64,000 nucleotides of DNA, from assembly GCF_014838715.1 (NCBI RefSeq), contig NZ_CP061947.1:4454001-4518000 (forward strand), in the 5' to 3' direction. The translations under genes and the position numbers were made by a program. Position 1 is the stretch's first letter, and the number at the start of each line of letters is the position of its first letter. The DNA comes from Algoriphagus sp. Y33. Lineage in GTDB: Bacteria > Bacteroidota > Bacteroidia > Cytophagales > Cyclobacteriaceae. Of the stretch, positions 44,080 to 53,498 are shown one piece after another. The notes below the pieces were generated by a model. The model did no database searches. It worked only from the letters and a program-made list of their open reading frames with translations, and was not told the origin of the DNA.

Positions 44080-44252
44080 CTGATTACAATTTGGATTTAA
44101 AGGATACTATCTGTCCGGTGACGAAGGATACAGGATAGCACGTCTCGATTCTCGGGAGAATCTCGCATTACGGATAATCATTCCTCAGTGTGCTCGTATA
44201 CCACCTGCTCGATTTCATGCTATTTCCTACGGTTTATCCAGAACGCAGGTTT

Positions 44253-44783
44253 TTAATGTACATAATAAGGACTGATCATCAGGTAAACTATCACTCCAGT
44301 GACAGTTACATAAAGCCATATCGGGTATGCAAATCTAACAACTTTTCTATGCTTCTCACGCTGGTCTGTATATCCATAATAATATGCAAACAGGATTGGA
44401 AAAAGCGCCACAGCTGCCAAAACGATATGTGTGAGCAACAAGAAGTAATAAATGCTCCGAATCATTCCTTCACCACCGAAAGACGTGCTATCAGCTGCTG
44501 CATGATATACTACATAAGAAATCAAGAATATGGATCCCAAACCAAACGCTACTGTCATCGAAGCTCGATGTAAGGGAATGTTTCCCCTTTTGATGAAAAG
44601 AAGCCCCATGATCAAAGCTACAGTGGCAGCAGAATTAATTACGGCATTCAAATGAGGAAGAAAATAAACCCACTCTACACCCAAATCGATTTTAGACGGC
44701 ATGAATATAAGCACAGCCACTACTACCGGGATGATTACAGAAATTGCAATAATCCACCCCTTCACCCTTCCCTCATTTTCCAT
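44253..44783 (-). CDS. DUF420 family membrane protein, oxidase assembly
   Basis: A 176-residue inner-membrane protein with about five helices. The start at 44783 (MENEGRVKGW) avoids overlap with the SCO gene; an ATG at 44807 would add eight residues. DUF420 signatures are FLPHLNAVINSAATVALIMGLLFIKRGNIPLHRASM and HIVLAAVALFP. In Gram-positive bacteria the DUF420 protein CtaM is needed for maturation of aa3-type oxidase, which fits its place next to SCO and the oxidase operon. The first-half histidines may bind heme or copper. Confidence 0.86.
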   Translation of the reverse strand: MENEGRVKGWIIAISVIIPVVVAVLIFMPSKIDLGVEWVYFLPHLNAVINSAATVALIMGLLFIKRGNIPLHRASMTVAFGLGSIFLISYVVYHAAADSTSFGGEGMIRSIYYFLLLTHIVLAAVALFPILFAYYYGYTDQREKHRKVVRFAYPIWLYVTVTGVIVYLMISPYYVH

Positions 44784-44787
44784 CAAA

Positions 44788-45462
44788 CTATTTTTCTTCG
44801 CCTGCATGCATTAACACTTTTGTCTCTAACATCAATAAATCCACATCTTCGCGTGATGTCCCACTATAATACCCTCTTATCCGTCCCAGCTCATCAATAA
44901 GCATGAACTTATCGCTGTGAACAAAATCATCAGGAACTCCCAAACCATCTACAGTAGGGATGATAAAACCGCATTTGGCAAGATCATAAGTTTCCTGTAT
45001 TCCACCCGTCAAGAAATCCCACTTCCCGGCTTCGGCATTATGTTTATCTGCGTATTCCTTAAGTATTTCCGGGGTATCATACGTAGGATCAATGCTGATA
45101 GACATAATCCGAACTTGATCATAGCTCCTAAACATGTCGTTTACACGTTCCATTTCCGCAGACATTTTGGGACAGATACTTGGGCATGAAGTAAAGAAAA
45201 AGTCCACTATAGTGATCTTACCTTCCATATCCCCTCTGCCTACCTTCTCTCCTACCTGATTGGTAAAAGAAAACTCAGGAATGTAATGTTGGGTGGTGTC
45301 CGCTATTGGGCATTCCTTGAAAGGGTTGTCAACACCTTTTTCAAAATAAACAGGAATATCATAACTGTTGCTGCCAAAGCCTTTGAGAAACAGGAAAATC
45401 AATATAGGCACCAGCAGGATACAGACCAGCACTAACCCCTGCAATATTCTTAAACTTCTCAT
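44788..45462 (-). CDS. SCO1/SenC/PrrC family copper chaperone
   Basis: A 224-residue protein with an N-terminal anchor (LVLVCILLVPILIFLFLKG) and a thioredoxin-fold periplasmic domain. The copper-binding site is FTSCPSICPKM (CxxxC) with a downstream His in VHSDKFMLIDELG. SCO proteins deliver copper to the CuA centre of cytochrome c oxidase subunit II, encoded here by ctaC. It lies after the operon terminator (45477-45517), so it has its own promoter or depends on read-through. Confidence 0.93.
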   Translation of the reverse strand: MRSLRILQGLVLVCILLVPILIFLFLKGFGSNSYDIPVYFEKGVDNPFKECPIADTTQHYIPEFSFTNQVGEKVGRGDMEGKITIVDFFFTSCPSICPKMSAEMERVNDMFRSYDQVRIMSISIDPTYDTPEILKEYADKHNAEAGKWDFLTGGIQETYDLAKCGFIIPTVDGLGVPDDFVHSDKFMLIDELGRIRGYYSGTSREDVDLLMLETKVLMHAGEEK

Positions 45463-45476
45463 AATAGCGGTTTAAC

Positions 45477-45517
45477 AAAAAAGAAGGTTAAAGTGTCTCA
45501 CTTCAACCTTCTTTTTT
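45477..45517 (-). terminator. Terminator of the ACIII-oxidase operon
   Basis: A long hairpin: AAAAAAGAAGGTT and AAGT on the left arm pair with ACTT and AACCTTCTTTTTT on the right, with one A/C mismatch and a 5-base loop. The flanking A and T runs make it usable on both strands. It lies 22 bases after the subunit IV stop. Confidence 0.88.
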
Positions 45518-45539
45518 CATACACTTTTAGAATTTCTGA

Positions 45540-45872
45540 TTAAAACCAGCGTAGCGAAAATATATCTGAGCCTTCTTTAACTAACACTATGATTAGCCAG
45601 AACAAGAATACAATCGGCACTAGGATAGAATAGATCAATGGCTTCACTTCATCACCCAAGTGCATGAATTCCATCATGATATACTTAGCTTTCCAAATAG
45701 TCAAAGCCATAAACAATACATAAAGAAGTATTCCTCTAGGCATGGTGAAGGCCATTGCAAATTCCGCTGCTGTGATCAATAGCAAAATAAGCGCAGTCTT
45801 CCAGATTTTCTTAATCTTAACGTTGTTCCTAGGTACAACGTTAAGTGTTGATTTATTTTCTTGAATATCCAT
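45540..45872 (-). CDS. Cytochrome c oxidase subunit IV family protein
   Basis: A 110-residue protein with three helices (IWKTALILLLITAAEFAMAF, GILLYVLFMALTIWKAKYIMMEFMHLGDE, LIYSILVPIVFLFWLIIVLV). The pattern KAKYIMMEFMHL and overall length match prokaryotic subunit IV (COX4_pro) proteins, which stabilise the heme-copper oxidase. It is the last gene of the large operon and is followed by the terminator. Confidence 0.86.
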   Translation of the reverse strand: MDIQENKSTLNVVPRNNVKIKKIWKTALILLLITAAEFAMAFTMPRGILLYVLFMALTIWKAKYIMMEFMHLGDEVKPLIYSILVPIVFLFWLIIVLVKEGSDIFSLRWF

Positions 45873-45890
45873 AATACTAATAGTTATAGC

Positions 45891-46667
45891 TTAGATCAGG
45901 TAGAATAATGTAAATACAAAGACCCAAACCAGGTCAACAAAGTGCCAATACAAACCGACTTTTTCCACCATTTCGTAGTGACCTCTTCTATCGTAAACCC
46001 CAACTGCTGCTTGGTAAAACACCATAAACAGAAGTACTACACCGATCGTAACATGGAAACCATGAAATCCGGTAATGAAGAAGAACAGGTTTGCAAAAGA
46101 CGCAGGACCGTATTCGTTCACCAACAAATTGGCACCATGCACAGTTTCTGTCACATTTTGGTTTAGGTTGTTGATATAAGTAAGAACAACACCAGTGTCA
46201 GAACCATGGATGAAGTGACTCCATTCCCACGCCTGACAGCTCAAGAAGGTAATCCCACCCAGAAGTGTCCAGAGCATCCATTTTACCACATCATTTCTAT
46301 CATTTCTATGTCCTGCTTCTACAGCCAGCACCATAGTCACAGAACTGGCGATCAAGATAAAAGTCATAATACCAACAAATATCAACGGAAAATGGCCTCC
46401 GTGAACAAATGGTATAGCATCAAATACCAATTCAGGTATAGGCCAATATTCGTTAGAACCCACAAAATCGGTGGCAGGTCCGGCATAAGATGGATAACTG
46501 ACACGAATCGCGATGTAGGTAATCAAAAAAGCGGCAAAAGTAAAGATATCCGAAAGAAGGAAAAACCACATCATGAGTTTTCCATAACTGGCTTTTAGAG
46601 GTTCGTTACCACCTCCCCAGACGCCTCTTTTCGGGCTTACTCCTATAGCAGTAGAATGCGCAGACAT
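45891..46667 (-). CDS. ctaE: Cytochrome c oxidase subunit III
   Basis: A 258-residue seven-helix subunit III. The N-terminus GVWGGGNEPLKASYGKLMMWFFLLSDIFTFAAFL is characteristic of the Bacteroidota/Rhodothermus form; conserved residues include the Trp-Glu pair in SCQAWEWSHFI and a His-rich last part (FHGFHVTIGVV, YWHFVDLVWVFVF). It stabilises the catalytic core and may shape the proton path. A second, shorter subunit-III-type gene lies just upstream. Confidence 0.92.
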   Translation of the reverse strand: MSAHSTAIGVSPKRGVWGGGNEPLKASYGKLMMWFFLLSDIFTFAAFLITYIAIRVSYPSYAGPATDFVGSNEYWPIPELVFDAIPFVHGGHFPLIFVGIMTFILIASSVTMVLAVEAGHRNDRNDVVKWMLWTLLGGITFLSCQAWEWSHFIHGSDTGVVLTYINNLNQNVTETVHGANLLVNEYGPASFANLFFFITGFHGFHVTIGVVLLFMVFYQAAVGVYDRRGHYEMVEKVGLYWHFVDLVWVFVFTLFYLI

Positions 46668-46694
46668 AAGATATTGATTTGTACTTGGTTTATT

Positions 46695-47276
46695 TTAATG
46701 ATTCAAAAGCAAAAACATGAAGAGATATAACCACAGAGCAGCAAGAAAATGCCAATAAGTAGTAGCCATCTCAAGTGTATCAAGCGACTTAGAATGTACT
46801 TTATAAGTATAGGTCGAAATTAATACAATAATCAGAAATATCACACCGCTGATCAAGTGAACGGCATGCAATCCCGTGAATACATAGAGAAACGATCCCG
46901 AAGGATTCCCTACGAAAAACACATTTTCATCCACCAGCGCAACCCAGCTATACCACTGCCCCACAAGGAATGCAACCCCAAATAACACAGCTAGGCTAAG
47001 GCCAGCCCGCACACCTACTAAATTATCTTTTTTAGCAGCTGAATAGGCATACTGAAGACAAATACTACTTACAATTACTATCCCTGAAGTGTACCAAAAG
47101 ATCGCCGGAAGATCATACTCCAACCAATTACCTTCTGATTGCCTCACGATATATGCACTGGTAAGCGCCGCAAAAATCATTACAACAGTCACTAAGAACA
47201 ACCATAACGCAAACTTCTTAGGATGCATTGAAATCGGCTGATCTACTATATCTACATATTTTAATTCCTTTTCCAT
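46695..47276 (-). CDS. Second, shorter subunit-III-type protein of the oxidase
   Basis: A 193-residue membrane protein with five helices: FALWLFLVTVVMIFAALTSAYIV, AIFWYTSGIVIVSSICLQYAY, SLAVLFGVAFLVGQWYSWVAL, GLHAVHLISGVIFLIIVLIS and YWHFLAALWLYLFMFLL. The HAVHLISG and YWHF...W motifs place it in the heme-copper oxidase subunit III superfamily, as a shorter paralogue of the downstream 258-residue protein. Having two such genes in tandem is normal for Bacteroidota caa3 clusters. It starts 6 bases after ctaB. Confidence 0.9.
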   Translation of the reverse strand: MEKELKYVDIVDQPISMHPKKFALWLFLVTVVMIFAALTSAYIVRQSEGNWLEYDLPAIFWYTSGIVIVSSICLQYAYSAAKKDNLVGVRAGLSLAVLFGVAFLVGQWYSWVALVDENVFFVGNPSGSFLYVFTGLHAVHLISGVIFLIIVLISTYTYKVHSKSLDTLEMATTYWHFLAALWLYLFMFLLLNH

Positions 47277-47282
47277 CGGTCG

Positions 47283-48185
47283 TTATGGTAATTTATCCAA
47301 TAAGTAAGCAATCTGTACGATGGGTAGGTATAAAAATGATCCAAACATAATTCGTAATGCGGATTTGCGAGAACAATCTTTCATCAATGAAAATGTCTGG
47401 GCAAGAAATAAAACTCCACATACTGTAGCCACAACACCTGATGTCATTCCGGTAAGTCCAAAATAACTTGGAAGCAAACCCAGAGGCAAAAGGAATAGTG
47501 TATAAATCATTATTTGAATTGCAGTGTTTAGGTCTTTGCCGCCACCACTTGGTAATAGTTTGAACCCGGCTGCTTTATAATCTTCATCTCCCACCCAAGC
47601 AATAGCCCAAAAGTGGGGAAACTGCCAGATGAATTGAATCCCGAAAATAATCAAGGCTTCATGGCTGATAGAACCCGTAGCAGCCGTCCAACCCAAAAGC
47701 GGAGGCAAAGCACCGGGAATAGCACCGACAAATACTGCTATTGGCCCTATTCTTTTCAAAGGAGTATAGACAAATACATAGAGGACCATGCTTAAAATCC
47801 CCAACCAAGTGGTCATCGGATTGGTAAAATACCAAAGCAAGCCAACACCAAGAATAGAAACAAGGGAAGTAACCCAAAGTGCTTCCTGAAGTGAAATAAG
47901 TTTTAATGGAAGCGGACGATTCTGGGTACGCTTCATCAGCTTATCCAAATCACGCTCTAGGATTTCGTTTGCCGCACAGGAAGCACCACTGATTAAGAAT
48001 CCGCCAAGAGCAAGTCCAATAAAGCCAGACCAACCAAAACTTACTCCCCGATCGCCAAGAATATAGCCAAATACGGCAGAGAAAGTAACTAAAGCAGAAA
48101 GCCTTAATTTTATCAACTCAGCGTAAGCTTTGATCTTGCCAACTACTAAACTACTAATATGGTCAGTTACTTCAACTGTCCTCAT
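47283..48185 (-). CDS. ctaB: Protoheme IX farnesyltransferase (heme O synthase)
   Basis: A 300-residue UbiA-family prenyltransferase that turns heme B into heme O. Start set at ATG 48185; the upstream TTG at 48191 would overlap ctaA. Motifs: SGASCAANEILERDLDKLMKRTQNRPLP (Asp-rich prenyl diphosphate/Mg site), VFVGAIPGALPPLLGW and the second site with DEDYKAAGFKLLPS. About eight membrane helices. It works just before CtaA in heme A synthesis for the oxidase encoded in the same operon. Confidence 0.95.
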   Translation of the reverse strand: MRTVEVTDHISSLVVGKIKAYAELIKLRLSALVTFSAVFGYILGDRGVSFGWSGFIGLALGGFLISGASCAANEILERDLDKLMKRTQNRPLPLKLISLQEALWVTSLVSILGVGLLWYFTNPMTTWLGILSMVLYVFVYTPLKRIGPIAVFVGAIPGALPPLLGWTAATGSISHEALIIFGIQFIWQFPHFWAIAWVGDEDYKAAGFKLLPSGGGKDLNTAIQIMIYTLFLLPLGLLPSYFGLTGMTSGVVATVCGVLFLAQTFSLMKDCSRKSALRIMFGSFLYLPIVQIAYLLDKLP

Positions 48186-48187
48186 GA

Positions 48188-49264
48188 TCAATTTGTATTT
48201 AATCGAAACTGAATTTGCTCTCTAATCTCCAGCAGCAAAATGACTTGCACACCGATAGTCAAAGAACCTAATAAGAGATGGATAGGCTGAAGAAATGCAG
48301 GAATACCGAAGTATGCCATACCCATTCCTGTCGCTATTTCCAGTATAATCAAAATCATTAAGACCTGAGACCAAAGATTAACTTGAGATTTTCTCAGGGT
48401 ATACTTAAATGCCCAAAAGAAATACACTACATGAATTCCCAGCAGAGCTATAGAAAAGGATCGGTGTATCAAGAATTCTATACCTATACGACCTATCCAC
48501 TCATCCCTTAGCATATCTCCAAGTGAAGAGGAAATAATATCAATTTGCTCACGAACTTGTGTTCCTAAAACGATTTGAATTAACATCAAAATAGTACCAA
48601 TCAGCAAAATCAGTTCTATTCGTCTCGGGACATCAATTTTCAGGCCTTTACCTTTGATCAATCTACCGGATCTGTGATAGACATAGATCAGAAGAGAAAC
48701 TAATAGTAAAGCCAACATCATATGGAAAGTAATCATCCAGTGCAGCAAATTAGTAGATACTACAATAGACCCAATCCATCCAATGAAAATGACTAGAATA
48801 AGATTGAAAACAGATAAGATAGGTATCCATCGATCAGCCTTTCCGAGCGAAAATGATTTCCAAACGGTAAGAACAATCAACAGGCCAATCACTACGCCAG
48901 CCAATCGATTGAGGTATTCTATCCAGGTTTTCACTGGATTAAACTCTTCCTCAATAAGAATAGATTTGTCATTCGCTATTTCCTCAGCCTTTTCTGAGAA
49001 TCCCAGTTTTTCAAGTGTTGCCACGAACCGTTCGTTCTTGGCCAATCTTTTATTTAGATAAATCTCCTGATAATTTGCGGGGAGCTGATCTACACTAGTG
49101 GGAGGGATCACCGCACCAAAACATTTCGGCCAATCAGGACAGCCCATTCCAGAACCGGAACTTCTCACTATCCCACCGATAAGAATCAGCAAATAAACAG
49201 CTATCACCGTGATTAAACTCACACGGCGAAAGCTATTCAGTGAGTTGTTAGTGGCTTGTTCCAT
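48188..49264 (-). CDS. ctaA: Heme A synthase, COX15/CtaA family
   Basis: A 358-residue membrane protein with eight or so helices that oxidises heme O to heme A. The family hallmark at the first helix end, RSSGSGMGCPDWPKCFG, carries the paired cysteines; conserved histidines lie in LNRLAGVVIGL (preceding Asn-Arg), LHWMITFHMML, FLIHRSFSIALLGIHVVYF and FLQPIHLLLGS. It overlaps the end of ctaD by 17 bases, so it is co-translated with the oxidase, and is followed directly by ctaB. Confidence 0.94.
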   Translation of the reverse strand: MEQATNNSLNSFRRVSLITVIAVYLLILIGGIVRSSGSGMGCPDWPKCFGAVIPPTSVDQLPANYQEIYLNKRLAKNERFVATLEKLGFSEKAEEIANDKSILIEEEFNPVKTWIEYLNRLAGVVIGLLIVLTVWKSFSLGKADRWIPILSVFNLILVIFIGWIGSIVVSTNLLHWMITFHMMLALLLVSLLIYVYHRSGRLIKGKGLKIDVPRRIELILLIGTILMLIQIVLGTQVREQIDIISSSLGDMLRDEWIGRIGIEFLIHRSFSIALLGIHVVYFFWAFKYTLRKSQVNLWSQVLMILIILEIATGMGMAYFGIPAFLQPIHLLLGSLTIGVQVILLLEIREQIQFRLNTN

Positions 49265-51131
49265 TTGAAACCAAGACTTCCTCTTCTTCCTTCATGATTT
49301 CCAGTTCCACTTTCACCAATTCTTGTTCATGTGGAAGATTAGACTCAGGAGTTGCGGAAAGAGGAACTGTCTGAGGAATGAAATCCTCTTCAGCACCCGG
49401 TTTAGAGTAATCATAAGGCCACCTGTAAACAGAAGGAATTTCGCCTGGCCAGTTGCCATGTCCTGGTTCAATTGGTGTAGTCCACTCTAGCGTGTTAGAT
49501 CTCCATGGATTCTGAGTTGCCTTTCTGCCTCTATACATAGAGTAGAAGAAGTTGAACAAGAAGATGAACTGTGCAGAGAAGGTGACAATCGCAGCAACCG
49601 ATACAAACATGTTCAAATCAGTATACATATTGGCAAAATCAAAGTTTGTCCAAGTATAATATCTTCTAGGGAAGCCGGCGATACCGATGTAGTGCATAGG
49701 GAAGAACACCATGTATACCCCTACAAAGGTGATCCAAAAGTGAATATAACCCAACTTGGCATCCATCATTCTTCCAAACATCTTAGGGAACCAATGGTAA
49801 ACACCGGCAATCATACCAAAGAAAGAAGCAGATCCCATCACCAAGTGAAAATGGGCTACTACAAAGTAAGTATCATGAAGTTGAATATCAATAGCAGAAT
49901 TCCCTAGGAAAATACCTGTCAATCCACCTGAGATAAAGAAAGATACCAACCCTATGGAGAACAACATCCCGGGAGTAAAAATCAAATTACCTCTCCACAG
50001 GGTTGTCAAATAATTAAAGACTTTTACCGCAGATGGTACTGCAATGATCAAGGTCAAGAACATGAATATCGATCCAAGGAATGGATTCATACCTGACACG
50101 AACATATGGTGAGCCCAAACAACAAAGGAAAGTACAGTAATACCCAACAATGAGATAATCATTGCTTTGTATCCAAAAATCGGTTTTCTCGAATTGGTAG
50201 CTATTACTTCAGAGGTAATCCCCAATGCGGGAAGCAATACAATATACACTTCAGGGTGTCCCAAGAACCAGAATAAATGCTGATAGAGAACTGGGCTACC
50301 TCCTGTATTCGGAAGTGCTTCCCCACCGATGTAAATATCAGAAAGGTAAAAGGACGTACCGAAGCTTCTATCAAATACCAATAGTAATGCTGCCGCAAAT
50401 AATACAGGGAATGACAATAAACCGATTACTGCTGTCAAGAAGAAAGCCCAAATCGTCAAAGGAAGCTTTGAGAAAGACATCCCTTTTGTTCTAAGGTTGA
50501 TTACCGTGGTGATGTAGTTTATCCCTCCCATAAGAGATGAGGCGATAAAGAAGGTCATCGCTATCAACCACAGGGTCATCCCCAGTCCGGAACCGGGAAT
50601 TGCCTGCTCCAAAGCCGACAGAGGAGGATACACTACCCAACCACCTGAAGCAGGGCCAGTCTTAAGGAACAGAGATATAAACATGATAACACCGGAAAGG
50701 AAAAATAACCAGTAAGATAGCATGTTCATAAAACCCGATGCCATATCTCTTGCACCGATTTGCAATGGAATAAGGAAATTGGAAAAGGTACCACTCAGTC
50801 CGGCAGTCAATACAAAGAATACCATGATGGTACCGTGCATGGTAACCAATGCAAGGTAGAATGTAGGATCTAAATGTCCGGTCTCATCGATCCAACCACC
50901 TAGAATTGGGCGGAGGAAAGACATATCCATCTCAGGAAAGCCTAATTGCAATCTAAAAAGGATCGAAAGAAAGCCTCCAAGCAGAGCCCAAAACATACCC
51001 GTAACCAGATACTGCTTTGCGATCATCTTGTGATCTAGAGAGAAAATATATTTTGTTACAAAATTATCATGGTGCTCATGGTCATGATGATCGTGTGCTG
51101 CGTCATGATTTGCGACAGATGCTGTAGACAT
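49248..51131 (-). CDS. ctaD: Cytochrome c oxidase subunit I
   Basis: A 627-residue catalytic subunit that reduces O2 to water and pumps protons. Heme a ligands lie in TMHGTIMVFFV and AHFHLVMG; CuB ligands are HPEVY (with the cross-linked Tyr) and WAHHMFVSGM; heme a3 His is in DTYFVVAHFH. The HPEVYIVLLPALG stretch places it in the A family of heme-copper oxidases. A His-rich N-terminus (AAHDHHDHEHHDN) may bind metal. It lies between ctaC and ctaA with 18 bases and a 17-base overlap. Confidence 0.97.
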   Translation of the reverse strand: MSTASVANHDAAHDHHDHEHHDNFVTKYIFSLDHKMIAKQYLVTGMFWALLGGFLSILFRLQLGFPEMDMSFLRPILGGWIDETGHLDPTFYLALVTMHGTIMVFFVLTAGLSGTFSNFLIPLQIGARDMASGFMNMLSYWLFFLSGVIMFISLFLKTGPASGGWVVYPPLSALEQAIPGSGLGMTLWLIAMTFFIASSLMGGINYITTVINLRTKGMSFSKLPLTIWAFFLTAVIGLLSFPVLFAAALLLVFDRSFGTSFYLSDIYIGGEALPNTGGSPVLYQHLFWFLGHPEVYIVLLPALGITSEVIATNSRKPIFGYKAMIISLLGITVLSFVVWAHHMFVSGMNPFLGSIFMFLTLIIAVPSAVKVFNYLTTLWRGNLIFTPGMLFSIGLVSFFISGGLTGIFLGNSAIDIQLHDTYFVVAHFHLVMGSASFFGMIAGVYHWFPKMFGRMMDAKLGYIHFWITFVGVYMVFFPMHYIGIAGFPRRYYTWTNFDFANMYTDLNMFVSVAAIVTFSAQFIFLFNFFYSMYRGRKATQNPWRSNTLEWTTPIEPGHGNWPGEIPSVYRWPYDYSKPGAEEDFIPQTVPLSATPESNLPHEQELVKVELEIMKEEEEVLVSNGTSH

Positions 51132-51149
51132 AATCTATAATTTTGTTTG

Positions 51150-52181
51150 TTACTTTTCGCTTAATTGAATTTCCGCAAGCTCTTTAGTCTCCGAAGAAAG
51201 ACCATCCGCTAGGGACGGATTCATCTGAATAAAAGACTTCTGCTCAGCAAACCACTTCTGATACGCCTCAGGCTCTACTACTTCAATAACTCGTCGCATG
51301 GAGAAATGTCCATTTCCACAGATTTCTGTACAAGCGATCTCATAATTAAATTCAGGGTTTCCTGTCTCCTCTCTCATTTCAGCTGTAGTCTTAGTAGGTA
51401 CAAACCAAAAACGGGTAGGCATTCCAGGAACAGCATCCATTTTCAATCTCATGTGCGGAGCAAAAACAGAATGGAGTACATCTCTTGCTCTGATTTTGAA
51501 AAGAACAGGCTCTCCTTTAGGGATTACTACAACAGGAGATGAAAAATCATCAAGAGCATTTTTATCAGTGAAATCTATTCCCTGGGCATTAGTAGCGGTG
51601 ATCAGTCTATAATCATAATCTCCCAATACTTTGTCTTTGCCTGGATATCTAATCTCCCATGCAAATTGGTACCCCATGATTTCCACAGTGTGCGCATTCT
51701 CCGGTGCCGGAGCGGTGATATCCGACCAAGCTACCCATCCGGAAATTACCAATCCTGCAAGTACTACGGCAGGAACTATAGTCCAGATAATCTCAAGTTT
51801 ATTATTATCAGGATAGAAATCTGCCTTTCGCTTTTCACTATACTGATACTTATAAGGGAATATGAATAGTAACACATGAGTAATCAAAAATACTATCCCC
51901 GTGATAGCCATTGTCCACCAAAACAAAGAATCGGTAACCACACCGTGCTCAGATGCAATCGGCAATTGATAATTGTCAAACTCTTTGATAGAATACCAAA
52001 ACATCAATATGCTGGCACCTACCAAGAAAACTATAAACAAAATTGCATTTACCTTATTACTCCCTGAAGCGATCTTTTTATCAGATCCTTTTACCACAGA
52101 GACCAACGTTTGGATTCTATATACCATCCATATTATGGAAAATATCAAAAGAACCCCTACTCCAATCAGAAATCCGTACAT
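51150..52181 (-). CDS. ctaC: Cytochrome c oxidase subunit II
   Basis: A 343-residue subunit that carries the CuA centre. It has extra helices at the N-terminus (FLIGVGVLLIFSIIWMVYRI, AILFIVFLVGASILMFWYS), then two standard subunit II helices and the periplasmic cupredoxin domain. CuA ligands are His in VLHSVFAPHMRLKMD and Cys-x-Glu-x-Cys-x3-His-x2-Met in CTEICGNGHFSM. There is no C-terminal cytochrome c domain, so electrons probably come from a complex III-bound cytochrome. It is 22 bases after actF. Confidence 0.95.
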   Translation of the reverse strand: MYGFLIGVGVLLIFSIIWMVYRIQTLVSVVKGSDKKIASGSNKVNAILFIVFLVGASILMFWYSIKEFDNYQLPIASEHGVVTDSLFWWTMAITGIVFLITHVLLFIFPYKYQYSEKRKADFYPDNNKLEIIWTIVPAVVLAGLVISGWVAWSDITAPAPENAHTVEIMGYQFAWEIRYPGKDKVLGDYDYRLITATNAQGIDFTDKNALDDFSSPVVVIPKGEPVLFKIRARDVLHSVFAPHMRLKMDAVPGMPTRFWFVPTKTTAEMREETGNPEFNYEIACTEICGNGHFSMRRVIEVVEPEAYQKWFAEQKSFIQMNPSLADGLSSETKELAEIQLSEK

Positions 52182-52203
52182 ACCTTAATTATTTCGGCTG
52201 TTA

Positions 52204-53496
52204 TTAAATGTGATGATGATAGCTTTCTTCAAGCATAGGATGATTTTTAGGAACTAGGTTCCCTTTTGCCAATCCGGAAAGAACTACAAATGTAAAGGCT
52301 GCTCCATATACTAAGAACATCCCAACTTCCATAAATCCAACGCCTCCGTTATGCCCCAAAGTACCGGGCTGAACCATTAGGAAGAAATCCACCCAATGAC
52401 CGGCAATGATCAAAGCACAAACTAGTTTCAAGAATACTCCATGTCTCTTTGAATCTCTAGTCATCAACAAAAAGAACGGCAAGACGAAATTCATTCCCAG
52501 ATTCACAAAGATAAACGGACCATAGATATCACTGGACAATCTTTCGATGAAGTATACTGTTTCTTCAGGTATGTTGGCGTAATAAATCAACAAAAACTGG
52601 GAGAACCATAAATAAGTCCAGAAGATAGTGAAACCAAATATAAACTTACCCAAGTCATGAACATGATTCTCATTTACCATTTCCAGTAATCCTTGACTCT
52701 TTAGGAAAATTGTGATCAGGGTAATGGTGGAAAGACCGGCAACAAACCAGGAAGAGAATACATACCATCCAAATAGCGTGGAGAACCAGTGCGTGTCAAT
52801 TGACATTACCCAATCCCATGCGGAGATGGAAGATGATACTGCAAAGAAGATCAAGAAAAACGCTGACCAGCTTCTGATTTTATACCAAGAAGAGGTGCCG
52901 CCGATAAGGTCTTCATTATAGGTAAAGCTTTGGAATTTCTTGAAAAAGAACACCCAAAATCCAAAGAACAAAACCATCCTCAAGATGTAAAACACAGGGA
53001 AAGTTCCTTTAGCCATAGGCCAGTAAAAGAAAGCTCCTTTGCCGTCTATGATACTGTCATATTCCGGAGAAGCAGTATCAAACAAGTAAGCATGTGTCCA
53101 ATGGAAAAGACTATGATTTGCTACGAAGAATGTAACGATCATTAATACACCGGCAATTGGAAGCCAGTTGCCTAAAGAAAGCATCACACGAATGATCGCT
53201 GAAGACCAACCTGCCTGAGCGGCATATTGAATAGCAAAGAAGAATACTCCAATGATTGCAATACCTGTAAAATACACGTTATTGATCCAGAGGTTAGCGT
53301 ATAGGCGCTGGTACCAATGAAATGCGTGTCCTTCTGCCTCAGCAGCTTCATGATGACCACCACCAAAGATAGCCATTACAATACCAAGAACCAGTAATGC
53401 TGCACCGATTCCCAAAACCATAAAAATGGCTTTTTTGGTCGCTGCGGAGAAATCAAATTTTTGATCCAGATTATAGTGTTGTACGTCGTGAGCCAT
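52204..53496 (-). CDS. actF: Alternative complex III subunit ActF (quinol:cytochrome c oxidoreductase)
   Basis: A 430-residue membrane protein with about ten helices, of the ActF/NrfD-like group. Helices include AAFFLIFFAVSSSISAWDWVMSIDTHWFSTLFGWYVF and FWTYLWFSQFLLIYYANIPEE, both conserved in ACIII; a His-rich end (SYHHHI) follows. ActF stabilises the ACIII membrane arm beside ActC. It precedes ctaC in the operon, linking ACIII to the oxidase. Confidence 0.88.
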   Translation of the reverse strand: MAHDVQHYNLDQKFDFSAATKKAIFMVLGIGAALLVLGIVMAIFGGGHHEAAEAEGHAFHWYQRLYANLWINNVYFTGIAIIGVFFFAIQYAAQAGWSSAIIRVMLSLGNWLPIAGVLMIVTFFVANHSLFHWTHAYLFDTASPEYDSIIDGKGAFFYWPMAKGTFPVFYILRMVLFFGFWVFFFKKFQSFTYNEDLIGGTSSWYKIRSWSAFFLIFFAVSSSISAWDWVMSIDTHWFSTLFGWYVFSSWFVAGLSTITLITIFLKSQGLLEMVNENHVHDLGKFIFGFTIFWTYLWFSQFLLIYYANIPEETVYFIERLSSDIYGPFIFVNLGMNFVLPFFLLMTRDSKRHGVFLKLVCALIIAGHWVDFFLMVQPGTLGHNGGVGFMEVGMFLVYGAAFTFVVLSGLAKGNLVPKNHPMLEESYHHHI

Positions 53497-53498
53497 AA

